Shown one piece after another: positions 28,826 through 38,645 of a DNA stretch of 64,000 nucleotides. The notes under the pieces are model-generated. The model saw nothing but the letters and a program-made list of their open reading frames with translations. It ran no database searches and was not told where the DNA came from. Position 1 is the first letter of the stretch, and each line of letters starts with the position of its first letter. Position numbers and translations under genes: made by a program. The DNA comes from Microbacterium rhizomatis (GTDB lineage Bacteria; Actinomycetota; Actinomycetes; Actinomycetales; Microbacteriaceae), in assembly GCF_008710745.1 (NCBI RefSeq), contig NZ_VYSA01000001.1:1302001-1366000 (forward strand), given 5' to 3'.

Positions 28826-29149
28826 TCAGCCCGCGCGACGCTTCAGTTTGCGGCGCTCGCGCTCACTGAGGCCACCCCAGATGCCGAAGCGCTCATCGTT
28901 CTGCAGCGCGTACTCGAGGCATTCGCCCCGCACATCGCATGTCGTGCAGATTCGCTTGGCATCGCGGGTCGATCCGCCCTTTTCAGGGAAGAACGCCTCA
29001 GGATCTGTCTGCGCGCACAGCGCGTCGGTCTGCCACGACAGCGTGTTGCCGTCGCCCTCGAGAGGGCGGCGCACTCCTGGCACGCCGAGCTGGACCGGAT
29101 CGACGAACCAGTTGTCGGGAACGCCGGAACGGTATTGTGACCCCGTCAT
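28826..29149 (-). CDS. whiB2: WhiB-family iron-sulfur transcription factor (WhiB2/WhmD-like)
   Basis: WhiB proteins bind a [4Fe-4S] cluster and sigma-A region 4 to control transcription; WhiB2 orthologues control septation and division. The 107-residue protein has the four cluster cysteines (C45, C68, C71, C77), the GIWGG turn (89-93) and a basic C-terminus KLKRRAG for DNA contact. The ATG at 29147-29149 follows GGGGAG. Its neighbours (metallopeptidase/DUF3499 on one side, manA on the other) match whiB2 of mycobacteria, which supports the subtype. Confidence 0.93.
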   Translation of the reverse strand: MTGSQYRSGVPDNWFVDPVQLGVPGVRRPLEGDGNTLSWQTDALCAQTDPEAFFPEKGGSTRDAKRICTTCDVRGECLEYALQNDERFGIWGGLSERERRKLKRRAG

Positions 29150-29202
29150 CTCGTTCTCCCCTGCTTGTATCCCCCCACGCCCGTGTGCGTGTACAAGGTA
29201 AT

Positions 29203-29214
29203 TACACCGGTGTA
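29203..29214. promoter_or_regulatory. 12-bp perfect palindrome in the whiB promoter region
   Basis: TACACCGGTGTA is a perfect palindrome 54-65 bases upstream of the whiB ATG. After one mismatch on each side the symmetry resumes with AA/TT. This is AT-rich for the window and sits where an activator or repressor would act. I cannot name the regulator. Confidence 0.5.
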
Positions 29215-29266
29215 GTTCGCCGTGGTCAAGTCGCGGATACTAAAGCCTCACCTCACGGTTGAAGCT

Positions 29267-30505
29267 TCACGCTGCTCCATCGGCGTGTCGCGACTCCCCG
29301 AGGTCGGCGGGAGCCCCCGGTTCGGCGACGAAGGCCTCTCCCCCGCCGATCCGGAGGGGTGACTCGTCGGAAGAAGAGAGGAGCGCCTGTCCGGGACGGA
29401 GGGTGACCGCATCCGTCGTCTTCGCCCCCGATACCGACACCAGTCCGGAGGTGACCAGGACGATCGCCACCCCGGAGATCTCCACTTCCACCACGTCGTC
29501 GGAGCTCTCGACGCGCACGAGCGCGAAATCGTCCACCGGGGGCGCGTACCGGAACACGCCGGGGGCGACGGTCTCGGGCTGGAGGAGGGAAACAGGCCCG
29601 GTCGTGGCATCCAGCACGCCGATGAGCTCCTCGACGTCGATGTTCTTGGGAGTGAGGCCACCGCGCAGCACGTTGTCGCTCGCCGCCATGATCTCGACGC
29701 CGAGCCCGGACTGGTACGCGTGCAGTACGCCGGCCGGTACGAAGATCGCCTCGCCTCGCCGCAGCGTCACGAGATTCATGAGGAGCGCGACGACCACACC
29801 CGCGTCGCCCGGATACTCCGCGGCCAGCCGGCGCGAGAGCGCCAGTTCGGCGGCGAACCGTTCGGATGACACGGCGGACGCCGCAGCGATCACATCGTCG
29901 ACGATGTGCTGCGCGTCGCCGGACAAGAGCCAGCCGATCGTCGAGGCGAGGCCCTCCGCAGCATCCGCACCGCCACGTGCATCCGCTCCCCCAAGCCGGT
30001 CGCGCAGCTCGGCAACACCCTGGCCCGTGTCAGTGCGCTCCCCCAGCTCGGCGAGCAGATCGCGGGTGGCCTCGAGGTCGCGCAGACCCGAGAGGACTTC
30101 GAAACGCTCGCTCAGAGCGACGATCATCTCGGGCTTGTGGTTGTCGTCGTGGTAGTTGCGGCCCGACGCGGCGCGCGGCACACCCGCGGCGTTCTCGCGG
30201 GCGAACCCCTCTTCGGCCTGCGCCTTCGACGGGTGCGCCTGGATCGACAGGGTGGATGCCGCGGCCAGCAGTTTCAGCAGGAACGGCAGCCGGGCCGGCA
30301 CCCCCGCCGCGCCGGCCTCGTCGGCGAGCCAGGCGTCCAGGGCGCGCCCGCTGCCGTCCTCCACCAGGGCGGGAGAGCTCGGGTGGTCGCCGAACCAGAC
30401 TTCCGCCTCGGGTGCACCTGTGGGCTCGCGGCCCTCCAACTGGGCGAGCAGCGTCGGCGAGCCCCACGCGGAGTCGCGGGGCGTGTTCGAGAGCGGGGCG
30501 AGCAT
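29267..30505 (-). CDS. manA: Mannose-6-phosphate isomerase, class I
   Basis: ManA interconverts fructose-6-phosphate and mannose-6-phosphate, supplying mannose donors for glycans. The 412-residue zinc enzyme has the ligand motifs QAHPSK (89-94), HKPEM (123-127) and LHAYQSG (H262), plus the catalytic-arginine region NVLRGGLTPK. Length is typical. The ATG at 30503-30505 is seven bases from TAGGCT and within GGAGGGC, so it may be leaderless or use that weak site. It marks the edge between the core genome and the glycan region. Confidence 0.95.
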   Translation of the reverse strand: MLAPLSNTPRDSAWGSPTLLAQLEGREPTGAPEAEVWFGDHPSSPALVEDGSGRALDAWLADEAGAAGVPARLPFLLKLLAAASTLSIQAHPSKAQAEEGFARENAAGVPRAASGRNYHDDNHKPEMIVALSERFEVLSGLRDLEATRDLLAELGERTDTGQGVAELRDRLGGADARGGADAAEGLASTIGWLLSGDAQHIVDDVIAAASAVSSERFAAELALSRRLAAEYPGDAGVVVALLMNLVTLRRGEAIFVPAGVLHAYQSGLGVEIMAASDNVLRGGLTPKNIDVEELIGVLDATTGPVSLLQPETVAPGVFRYAPPVDDFALVRVESSDDVVEVEISGVAIVLVTSGLVSVSGAKTTDAVTLRPGQALLSSSDESPLRIGGGEAFVAEPGAPADLGESRHADGAA

Positions 30506-30512
30506 GCCCTCC

Positions 30513-30518
30513 AGCCTA
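30513..30518 (-). promoter_or_regulatory. -10 (TAGGCT) before manA
   Basis: TAGGCT is seven bases upstream of the manA ATG on the minus strand, the same hexamer as before 28752 and 37715. Confidence 0.45.
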
Positions 30519-30579
30519 GATGCGGGCGCGACAGAGCAGGGATCCCGGCAACCCTCACGAGGCAGTGCCGGCCCCGCGC

Positions 30580-30585
30580 TAGCCT
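30580..30585 (+). promoter_or_regulatory. -10 (TAGCCT) before the Wzy-like gene
   Basis: TAGCCT is followed by nine bases and the ATG at 30595. It is divergent from, and about 60 bases away from, the manA promoter. Confidence 0.4.
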
Positions 30586-30594
30586 GAGTGCACG

Positions 30595-31827
30595 ATGGCC
30601 GTTTACACGAAGCATCCGGTCTCCGCCCCGCCGGCCGCGCCGGTCCGTGAGAAGACCGGTCACCTGCTGCTGCGCGCGTGGTGCGTCTTCGTGCTCTTCC
30701 TCGCCGTCACCGGCGCCGCGTGGGTCGATGCCGTCGGCGCGACCATCGCTTCGCTCATCGCCGTGGCTGCCGGCGCAGTGTCGATCGGGCTGTGGTTCGC
30801 CGTCCGGCCTTACATCGAATGGCGACGCCTGCCCGTCTTCCCGATCGCCTACGTGCTGTGGGCAGGGCTGTGCCTGATCTGGTCGACGTCGCTCGCCGCG
30901 TCCGCAGTCAGCTGGGTGCTGCTCGTGGTCACCATGGTGCAGGCGGTCTTCGTCGCGAGCGTGCTCACGTGGCGCGAACTCGTTCGTGCGGTCTCTTCGG
31001 CGCTGAAGTGGGCGATCGGCCTCTCGCTCGTGTTCGAACTCGCGGTCGCGATCTTCGTGCAGGAGCCGCTGATGCCAGGCTTCATCGCGCCCAGCCGCAC
31101 GGGGCAGGCGTGGTCGGAGGGCGCGTTGTTCACGGGCGGCCGCATCCAGGGCATCTTCGGCGATTCGAATCTGCTGGCCGTCATGGCGCTCATCGCCATC
31201 GTGGTCTTCGCGATCAGAATCGCCAACGGCGCGCCGCGAGTGGAGCTCGGCATCTGGATCGCTCTGTCGGCGTTTCTGCTCGTGCGCGCCCAATCGGGCA
31301 CGGCATACGTCGCCGCAGCCGCTGTCGCGGTCGTACTCATCACGGTCCTTCTCATGCGCCGCGCGAAGCGACCGGGCGAGCGCACCGGGTACTACATCGG
31401 CTTCGTCGTCGTCGCCCTCGCCGGCGCAGCCGCCGTCTGGATCTGGCACGACGCGATCTTCACCGCCTTCGAGCGGGCGAGCGACAACGTATGGGTCGAT
31501 GTCTCGTCGCGCTTCGGAGTGACCGGAGCGATCCTGCTCACCCTCAGCTACCTCGTCTTCGTCTGGCGGGCGTGGTTCTTCGCCGTGGACCGGCCGCGAT
31601 GGGATCTGCGCGCCGACCGGCCGTACTCCTCCCTCACGCTCCTCCCGACGCTGCTGGGGGTCGTGCTGCTGGTCCAGGGCATCGCCCAGTCGGGGGCGCT
31701 GCTGCTGTGGGGCTGGATGTTCCTCGTGATGTTCGCGTTCAAGGTCATCCAGGCTCCGCACATCGGCTTCGGGCCGGCCGAGCAGAGCATCGCGATCGAG
31801 CGCGGCGAGCTCCACCCGTCCGGGTGA
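30595..31827 (+). CDS. O-antigen polymerase/ligase-like (Wzy/WaaL family) membrane protein
   Basis: The 410-residue protein has about ten to twelve TM helices. A central extracytoplasmic loop contains RTGQAWSEGALFTGGRIQGIFGDSNLLA (~163-190), matching the GRxxGxFxxxNxLA pattern of Wzy_C/O-antigen ligase proteins. These join lipid-linked oligosaccharides into a polymer, or transfer polymer to an acceptor, on the outer face of the membrane. It is monocistronic at the start of the glycan region, convergent with hipA. Whether it polymerises or ligates cannot be told from sequence. Confidence 0.82.
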   Translation: MAVYTKHPVSAPPAAPVREKTGHLLLRAWCVFVLFLAVTGAAWVDAVGATIASLIAVAAGAVSIGLWFAVRPYIEWRRLPVFPIAYVLWAGLCLIWSTSLAASAVSWVLLVVTMVQAVFVASVLTWRELVRAVSSALKWAIGLSLVFELAVAIFVQEPLMPGFIAPSRTGQAWSEGALFTGGRIQGIFGDSNLLAVMALIAIVVFAIRIANGAPRVELGIWIALSAFLLVRAQSGTAYVAAAAVAVVLITVLLMRRAKRPGERTGYYIGFVVVALAGAAAVWIWHDAIFTAFERASDNVWVDVSSRFGVTGAILLTLSYLVFVWRAWFFAVDRPRWDLRADRPYSSLTLLPTLLGVVLLVQGIAQSGALLLWGWMFLVMFAFKVIQAPHIGFGPAEQSIAIERGELHPSG

Positions 31828-31872
31828 CGCGCACCCGCGGCCGGGCGATCCCCCGGGGGCTGTGCGGCGGTG

Positions 31873-33051
31873 TCACGCCTGCAGCTGGCGATGACGGTAA
31901 GCCAGCGCGCGCGCGACGTCTCGGTTGAGCGCGGGAGGGAACGGGAGCGCACCGTCCTCGATACGTGCGGGGAGGCCTGTGAGCTTTGTGAGCAGATCGT
32001 CCATGACACGCTCTGCCGCGCGGAGCGGCACACCGAGGTCGGCGGCGAACCGGCGGGCGCGCTTTCGGGAAAGCGGTGCGGTCGAGCCGTCCATCTCGAG
32101 CGCCATCGTCTCGTCTCCGTAGAACAGCGAGCACGGCAGGTCGTACGCGGGAGCGATGCGCCACTCACTCTGTCCGCGCATCATCGCGATGTTCTTCGCA
32201 TGCAGGTCGCCGTTACCGGTCAGTGAAGCGAAGACGAACTGACGGAACAGATCCCGTGCGGCCACGGGAGCCGCCGCGCACCATCGGGTGAGCGACATCG
32301 CCGCAGGCGCGGCCCCGAGGGAGTACTTGTCAGCCGGCCACGCGTTGCTCGCCTGGCAGGCGTCTTCGACCGCCAGGCGCGTCGTGCCGTCGACGGTCGC
32401 TACGCGGTCGAAACGTGTGACGAGCAATCCGGACTGCTCGTCGGTGTCGCGGATGATGCGTGCGTGCACGACATCGAGCCCGCACGTATTCGCAAGATCG
32501 AGGAAGTACTTCTCGTTCTCCACGACGTGCGGGAACTCCGGTGGGTTGAGCTTCAGGATGTACTCGCCGCCCCCGCTTCGCGCCGGGTAGCTGATCATCC
32601 GACCGGAGACCTTGTCCTGCACTCCCGGCAGACCGATGCGATCGAAGGGGGCGGCTGCATCGACGATCTCAGCGAATGTGCGGTCGACCCTCTCACCTTT
32701 GACGATCACCTCCGGCTCCGCCGAGATCATCGGCCTCCCCGCAGGGAAGACCGAGACGTCGCCGACCGTATCGGAACCGACGGCGGCCAGAAGCGAGAGC
32801 TCGTCGTCGGCCGATGCCTTGATCGCTCGTCGGATGGCGGTGAGTCGTCGGCCTTCGGGCAGCAGCCCGGCGAAGTACGGAGGCACCGACGCGCCCGAGG
32901 TCGTGAGGGGCCCGCTCTTGAGCGCGAGCGTCGTGGCCACGTCGGCACCCTCGTACCCGTCGACGTAAGAGAATTCCGTCCCCGCCGAGGTGCGCCGCAG
33001 GATGGCGGCGTGCACAGTGCCCTTGTACACGTCTGCGACGCGCACGTTCAC
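31873..33051 (-). CDS. hipA: HipA-type serine/threonine kinase toxin
   Basis: HipA kinases phosphorylate a target (GltX in E. coli HipA) to halt growth and promote persistence. The 392-residue protein has the HipA N1 domain (~1-105), the Gly-rich/activation segment GVQDKVS (143-149), the catalytic loop GNGDLHAKN (279-287, D282) and the metal-binding YDL (303-305). It is ~50 residues shorter than E. coli HipA but appears intact. The start ATG at 33049-33051 overlaps the hipB stop by four bases. Its target here is unknown. Confidence 0.92.
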   Translation of the reverse strand: MNVRVADVYKGTVHAAILRRTSAGTEFSYVDGYEGADVATTLALKSGPLTTSGASVPPYFAGLLPEGRRLTAIRRAIKASADDELSLLAAVGSDTVGDVSVFPAGRPMISAEPEVIVKGERVDRTFAEIVDAAAPFDRIGLPGVQDKVSGRMISYPARSGGGEYILKLNPPEFPHVVENEKYFLDLANTCGLDVVHARIIRDTDEQSGLLVTRFDRVATVDGTTRLAVEDACQASNAWPADKYSLGAAPAAMSLTRWCAAAPVAARDLFRQFVFASLTGNGDLHAKNIAMMRGQSEWRIAPAYDLPCSLFYGDETMALEMDGSTAPLSRKRARRFAADLGVPLRAAERVMDDLLTKLTGLPARIEDGALPFPPALNRDVARALAYRHRQLQA

Positions 33052-33311
33052 CGGTCGGCCCCAGGAATGACCGCGACCAGGCGCAATCCGAGCGTCCGCG
33101 CCACGGCCATCACCATGCCCAGATGCACGCTCGCCTTGCCTCGTTCCAGGTCGCTGAGAAACCGCACGGAGACACCGGCGAGCTCAGCGAGTTCGATCTG
33201 CGTGAGCTTCAGCTCCCTGCGCCGCACGCGGAGCGCTCGGCCGAGTGCCGCCGGATCGTCGAGCTGCTCGTTCGGCCCGGTCTGCGCGATCGCGCCGAAT
33301 TTACTGCCCAC
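33048..33311 (-). CDS. hipB: HipB-type antitoxin / autorepressor (XRE HTH)
   Basis: The 87-residue protein has an XRE helix-turn-helix (~22-80): [55 protein letters not shown]. It would neutralise HipA and repress the hipBA promoter as a dimer. The start is GTG at 33309-33311, chosen because TATTCT lies exactly six bases upstream (leaderless). It is translationally coupled to hipA. The promoter contains two strong palindromes, described separately. Confidence 0.93.
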   Translation of the reverse strand: MGSKFGAIAQTGPNEQLDDPAALGRALRVRRRELKLTQIELAELAGVSVRFLSDLERGKASVHLGMVMAVARTLGLRLVAVIPGADR

Positions 33312-33317
33312 GGCTCA

Positions 33318-33323
33318 AGAATA
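33318..33323 (-). promoter_or_regulatory. Leaderless -10 (TATTCT) of hipBA
   Basis: TATTCT on the minus strand is six bases before the hipB GTG. It is one of the best -10 matches in the window, and its -35 would fall within the palindrome at 33340-33359. Confidence 0.65.
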
Positions 33324-33339
33324 GCGGTTTCGTCGCCTC

Positions 33340-33359
33340 ATCAGCGTGATCGCGCTGAT
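33340..33359. promoter_or_regulatory. Candidate HipB operator O1
   Basis: ATCAGCG and CGCTGAT are perfect inverted half-sites separated by TGATCG. The 20-bp site covers the expected -35 of the hipBA promoter, so binding would block polymerase. Its right half shares GATCGCGCTGA with O2. Confidence 0.65.
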
Positions 33360-33403
33360 TCTTATCTATGAGCTCGCGAGGAAGCTCTTCGGAAGGGCAA
33401 TAT

Positions 33404-33418
33404 GCGCGATCGCGCTGA
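33404..33418. promoter_or_regulatory. Candidate HipB operator O2
   Basis: A perfect 12-bp palindrome GCGCGATCGCGC (33404-33415) runs into CTGA, so that GATCGCGCTGA (33408-33418) exactly repeats 33348-33358 at a distance of 60 bp, close to six helical turns. It also lies 55-69 bases before the TAGGAT of the divergent glfT1-like gene. Confidence 0.55.
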
Positions 33419-33472
33419 ATGGCGTCCGCTTCGCTGACAAGCCCGCTCAGAGGTTGAGAAGGACTGCCGCGA

Positions 33473-33478
33473 TAGGAT
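33473..33478 (+). promoter_or_regulatory. -10 (TAGGAT) before the glfT1-like gene
   Basis: TAGGAT is followed by nine bases and the ATG at 33488. It shares the divergent gap with the hipBA operators, so HipB could influence it. Confidence 0.45.
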
Positions 33479-33487
33479 GCTGAGGCC

Positions 33488-34513
33488 ATGCCGCCTGCAG
33501 CCGACATCTCCCCGTCCACATCGAGCTTCGACCCCGCATCGGCGACGATCGCGATCGTCACCTACAACCGCTCCGCGCTTCTGAGCAAGCTGCTGGAGAG
33601 CCTCATCGTGATGGACCCCAAGCCCGGCCACGTCGTCGTCGTCGACAACGCGTCCACCGACGACACCACAGCGCTCGTCGAGTCGTACCGCGACAAGCTC
33701 GGCATCGAGCTCGTCTACCGCCGCCTCGACACCAACACGGGCGGGTCCGGCGGCTTCAGCGAGGGCATGCGCATCGCCTACGAACTCGGCTCCGAGTGGA
33801 TCTGGGTCATGGACGACGACGTCGAGGTCATCGCCGACGGGCTCGCGCGCATGGGCGACTGGGCGCCGCGATTCCGCAGCATCCAGGGCCGTCGCTACGA
33901 CTACGACGGCAGCGAGTTCTACTGGCAGTATCGCCTGTCGATCCCCTTCGGCATCCCGATCCCTTTCGCGCCCGCCGGATTCGACTCATCGAACTACCGC
34001 GAGATGAATTCGGGATGCTTCGAGGGCATGTTCATCCACCGCGACATCGTGCAGCAGATCGGCCTGCCCGACCCGCGCTTCTTCATCTACTGGGACGATT
34101 CGATCTACGGGTGGCTCGCCTCGCTCAAGACGACCGCCGTGATCGTCAACGAGTTCGTCCTGCGCCGCACCCGAGAGATCCGCCAGTGGGACATGGGGAT
34201 CCGCCACCTCAACGCCTCGAGCAACGCGTACCGGTACTACATCATGCGCAACCGCGGCTTCATGAAGCACTACTTCAAGAGCCAGGGCGCCTATCGTCCG
34301 GTGCGCTTCGCCCTGGGCACGCTGCTCACGTTCGCGAAGGAGCTCATCCGCCTCGTGCTCGTCGAACGCACGGTGCGCGGCACCAGCAACCTGTTCCGTG
34401 GCCTCCGCGATGCCCGCCGCATCGACCACGACGCGCTGTGGCGGCCGATGCCGGCGCTCGAGAGTGTCGTGCCCACCGACCAGACCCCTCACACCAGGAG
34501 ATCCCCGACGTGA
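33488..34513 (+). CDS. GT2 galactofuranosyltransferase, GlfT1-like
   Basis: The 341-residue cytosolic GT2 starts with the Rossmann strand IAIVTYNRS and has VVVDNASTDDT, GGSGGFSEGMR (a motif shared with GlfT2), the WVMDDDVEV metal-binding box (~112-120) and FFIYWDDSIYGW. GlfT1 transfers the first galactofuranose units to the lipid-linked rhamnosyl primer. The partner gene downstream is GlfT2-like and overlaps by GTGA; glf follows convergently. That trio supports the assignment, but a different hexose donor is possible. The start follows TAGGAT without a ribosome site. Confidence 0.8.
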   Translation: MPPAADISPSTSSFDPASATIAIVTYNRSALLSKLLESLIVMDPKPGHVVVVDNASTDDTTALVESYRDKLGIELVYRRLDTNTGGSGGFSEGMRIAYELGSEWIWVMDDDVEVIADGLARMGDWAPRFRSIQGRRYDYDGSEFYWQYRLSIPFGIPIPFAPAGFDSSNYREMNSGCFEGMFIHRDIVQQIGLPDPRFFIYWDDSIYGWLASLKTTAVIVNEFVLRRTREIRQWDMGIRHLNASSNAYRYYIMRNRGFMKHYFKSQGAYRPVRFALGTLLTFAKELIRLVLVERTVRGTSNLFRGLRDARRIDHDALWRPMPALESVVPTDQTPHTRRSPT

Positions 34514-36420
34514 CCCACGTCCTGCAGAACGTCATCTTCCCGATCGACCGCGACCCGGACCTCCTCCCGCTCTACGTCGACCCCGAGATCTGGTCCGTCA
34601 TCGATGAGAAGCCCGTCCGGGTGTCCAACCGCGCGCAGCTCGGCAACATCCTGGGCCGGCGTACCGCGCGGATCGTGGCGGGTCGGCGCGTGTCGTTCGG
34701 CACGTACTTCAACGCCTTCCCCGCGTCCTATTGGCAGCACTGGACCGCCGTGCGCGCCGTGCGACTCACCGTGCGCACGACCGGCCCGGCGACCATCCTG
34801 GTGTACCGCTCGAACGGAGCGGGCGTGCCGCAGCGCATCGAGAGCCACGAGGTCGACGGGTCGGCGGAATCGATCTTCGACCTCCCGCTGACCCAGTACA
34901 GCGACGGCGGATGGATCTGGTTCGACATCGTCGCAGACGAGAAGGCCGCAGTCTTCGAGGGTGCCGAGTGGACGACCGAGCAGGAGCCGATCCGCACCGG
35001 CAAGGCGAGTCTCGGCATCACGACGTACAACAAACCGGACTACTGCGTCTCGACGTTGAAGGCGCTCGCGGACGCACCCGACGTGCTGCCGCTGATCGAT
35101 CGCGTCTTCGTCGTGGATCAGGGAACGCAGCGCGTGGACGCCGAGCCCGAGTTCGCCGAGGTCGCCGCCGCGCTGGGCGAGACTCTGGAGATCATCACCC
35201 AGCCCAATCTCGGAGGTTCGGGCGGGTTCGCGCGCGCGATGCTCGAAACGCTCGCTCGGCCGGAAAGCGATTTCGTGCAGCTGCTCGACGACGACGTGCG
35301 CATCGAGCCCGAGGCGCTGCGCCGATCCATCGTCTACGGCCGCTACACATCGGTGCCCACTCTCGTCGGCGCTCACATGTTCGACCTGCTCGATCGACCG
35401 AAGCTGCATGCCTGGGCCGAAGTGGTCGATGACGTCCCTTTCATGTGGCGCACCCTCAACCAGAAAGAGATGCCTCACGACTTCAGCGTCTCGAACCTGC
35501 GGCAGACCCCGGCGCTGCACGCGCGCCTCGACGCGGATTACAACGGCTGGTGGATGTGCCTCATCCCTCTCGAGGTGATCCGCACGATCGGGCTGTCCCT
35601 GCCCGCGTTCATCAAGTGGGATGACGCCGAGTTCTGCCTGCGCGCTCGCGGCGCCGGGTTCCCGACGGTGTCGCTCCCTGGGGTCGCGCTCTGGCACGTG
35701 TCATGGGTGGGCAAGGACGATTCGATCGACTGGCAGGCGTACTTCCACGCCCGCAACCGCATCGTCTCCGGACTCCTCCACTCCCCCGTCCCGCGGGGCG
35801 GAACCCTCCTGCGGCACAGTCGTCGGCTCGATCTCAAGCATCTGATGATGATGCAGTACTACCCCGTCGCGCTCAGGCACAGGGCGATCCGCGACATCCT
35901 GCGAGGCCCCGACCACATGCGGCAGAACCTCGCCACGGCGATGCCTGAGGCCCGGGCGCTGGCGGCGGAGCACCCCGAGACGATCGTGCACAAAGAGACG
36001 GGTGTGCCGCTCCGCTCGCGGCGAGGCCGTCAGCTGTTCGCTCAGCTGCGGAAGGGCGAGCTCGGAAATCCCACGGGACTGCGGCTGCGCTGGTTCACCG
36101 CGAGCACGATCGTCGCGCACTGGCTGCACTCACCGAAGGCGGCGAACACGACGCAGCCCGAGGTGGAGTTCGCCAAGACCGACGCGTGGTGGTGGCGCGT
36201 GCCGGTGTACGACAGCGCCCTGGTGAGCGCTGCAGACGGATCCGGCAAGAACATCTACGTCCGAGACAGGGCGATGTATCGATCGATGCTCCGTGAGTCG
36301 ATCGCCCTGCATCGGAGGCTCCGCCGGGAATGGCCCCGGCTGGCGGCACAGTATCGCCGCGCGCTGCCGGAGCTCACCTCGGCGTCGTCGTGGCGGGCGA
36401 TCTTCGACCGCCCCGAATAG
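34510..36420 (+). CDS. glfT2: Polymerising galactofuranosyltransferase, GlfT2-like
   Basis: GlfT2 extends galactofuran with alternating linkages using UDP-Galf. The 636-residue length is essentially that of the mycobacterial enzyme (637). The N-terminal beta-sandwich (FGTYFNAFPASYWQHWT, ~63-79), GT-A core with GITTYNKP, NLGGSGGFARAM, the DDD triad (260-262), IKWDDAEF (~368-375) and the LWHVSWVGKDD loop (H396) all fit; a helical C-terminal domain follows. GTG 34510 overlaps the upstream stop and follows AGGAG. Confidence 0.92.
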   Translation: MTHVLQNVIFPIDRDPDLLPLYVDPEIWSVIDEKPVRVSNRAQLGNILGRRTARIVAGRRVSFGTYFNAFPASYWQHWTAVRAVRLTVRTTGPATILVYRSNGAGVPQRIESHEVDGSAESIFDLPLTQYSDGGWIWFDIVADEKAAVFEGAEWTTEQEPIRTGKASLGITTYNKPDYCVSTLKALADAPDVLPLIDRVFVVDQGTQRVDAEPEFAEVAAALGETLEIITQPNLGGSGGFARAMLETLARPESDFVQLLDDDVRIEPEALRRSIVYGRYTSVPTLVGAHMFDLLDRPKLHAWAEVVDDVPFMWRTLNQKEMPHDFSVSNLRQTPALHARLDADYNGWWMCLIPLEVIRTIGLSLPAFIKWDDAEFCLRARGAGFPTVSLPGVALWHVSWVGKDDSIDWQAYFHARNRIVSGLLHSPVPRGGTLLRHSRRLDLKHLMMMQYYPVALRHRAIRDILRGPDHMRQNLATAMPEARALAAEHPETIVHKETGVPLRSRRGRQLFAQLRKGELGNPTGLRLRWFTASTIVAHWLHSPKAANTTQPEVEFAKTDAWWWRVPVYDSALVSAADGSGKNIYVRDRAMYRSMLRESIALHRRLRREWPRLAAQYRRALPELTSASSWRAIFDRPE

Positions 36421-36429
36421 GAGCGCACG

Positions 36430-36444
36430 GGCGCCCCGCGGCGC

Positions 36445-36445
<1 letters not shown>
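36430..36445. terminator. Small GC hairpin between convergent glfT2 and glf
   Basis: GGCGCC-CCGC-GGCGCC forms a 6-bp stem with a 4-base loop. It fills the 24-base gap between the glfT2 stop and the glf stop and touches the last base of glf. It could slow polymerase from both sides; there is no U-tract. Confidence 0.4.
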
Positions 36446-37674
<1,229 letters not shown>

Positions 37675-37699
37675 TCAGACCGCTTCGCCGATGGTCTCC

Positions 37700-37705
37700 T
37701 AGGCT
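37700..37705 (+). promoter_or_regulatory. -10 (TAGGCT) before the GT2 at 37715
   Basis: TAGGCT is followed by nine bases and ATG, the same arrangement as before 28752. Confidence 0.45.
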
Positions 37706-37714
37706 GTAGAGGCC

Positions 37715-38608
37715 ATGACCATCGAGATCTTCGTGCCGTTCTGGGGCGACCCCGCCCTGCTGTTCGACGCGGTCGAGTCGGTGCGCGCCCAGACCGACCC
37801 GGACTGGCGGCTGATCGTGATCGACGACTGCTATCCCGACGAGTCGGTGCCGGCCTACTTCGCGGCCATCGACGACGCGCGTGTGTCCTACCGACGCAAC
37901 GCGGTGAATCTCGGGATCACCGAGAACTACCGCGAGGCCATCCGACGTGCGACGACCGAGCACATCGTCATCCTCGGCTGCGACGATCTGCTGCACCCCC
38001 ACTACCTCGACGTCATCCGCCGCACGATCTCGGCGGTGTCCTACGCCGACGTCATCCAACCGGGCGTCCAGGTCATCGACGAACGGGGCCGCACAGTGCG
38101 CCCTCTCGTCGACCGCGTCAAGACGCGTCTTCTGGCGCCGCGCACGCCCGAGGGCGGCATCGGCGTGCTCACGGGCGAGTCGATGGCGACGAGCCTGATC
38201 CGCGGTGACTGGCTTTACTGGCCGTCGCTCGCCTTCCGGACCGAGACCCTTCGTCGGATCGACTTCCGAGACGGGCTGCCGATCATCCAGGACCTGGCGC
38301 TGCTGATGGACATCGCGTTCGATGGCGGCACTCTCGCGTATAACCCCGTCACGGCTTTCTCCTATCGCCGCCACGGGCAGAGCGCCTCGCAGACGACCCT
38401 CCTGGACGGACGCAGGTTCCGCGACGAACGCGCGTACTATTCCGATGCGCGAGGTCTCGCCCGCCAGCGAGGCTGGTCGGCCACCGAGCGCACCGCGCGG
38501 ATCCGCCTCATGTCACGCCTGCACGCCGTCACCGAGCTGCCCGGCGTGATCCGGCGCGGAAACAGCTCCGGACTACAATCGACGCTGGCGCACATCGTCG
38601 CCGTATGA
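37715..38608 (+). CDS. GT2 family glycosyltransferase
   Basis: The 297-residue cytosolic GT-A enzyme has MTIEIFVPFWGDPALL, LIVIDDCYPDESV, the GCDDLLHPHYLDV metal-binding box (~88-100) and a FSYRRHGQSAS segment near the acceptor site. No membrane helix is visible. Donor and linkage are unknown. It precedes the sugar-nucleotide epimerase and acyltransferase on the same strand with a 37-base gap, so the three probably act on the same glycan. Confidence 0.85.
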   Translation: MTIEIFVPFWGDPALLFDAVESVRAQTDPDWRLIVIDDCYPDESVPAYFAAIDDARVSYRRNAVNLGITENYREAIRRATTEHIVILGCDDLLHPHYLDVIRRTISAVSYADVIQPGVQVIDERGRTVRPLVDRVKTRLLAPRTPEGGIGVLTGESMATSLIRGDWLYWPSLAFRTETLRRIDFRDGLPIIQDLALLMDIAFDGGTLAYNPVTAFSYRRHGQSASQTTLLDGRRFRDERAYYSDARGLARQRGWSATERTARIRLMSRLHAVTELPGVIRRGNSSGLQSTLAHIVAV

Positions 38609-38645
38609 CCCCGCACGCGGGGAAGCGTCCACAGGAGTCTGCCGC

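Noticed and set aside
30274..31815. 513-codon minus-strand frame across manA and the Wzy-like gene
   Set aside because: Its product is charge-rich and unstructured, and it opposes two recognisable genes. High GC keeps antisense frames open.
31873..33311. hipBA as a recently inserted mobile island
   Set aside because: Base composition matches its neighbours and there are no flanking direct repeats, integrase or tRNA, so transfer cannot be claimed from sequence alone.
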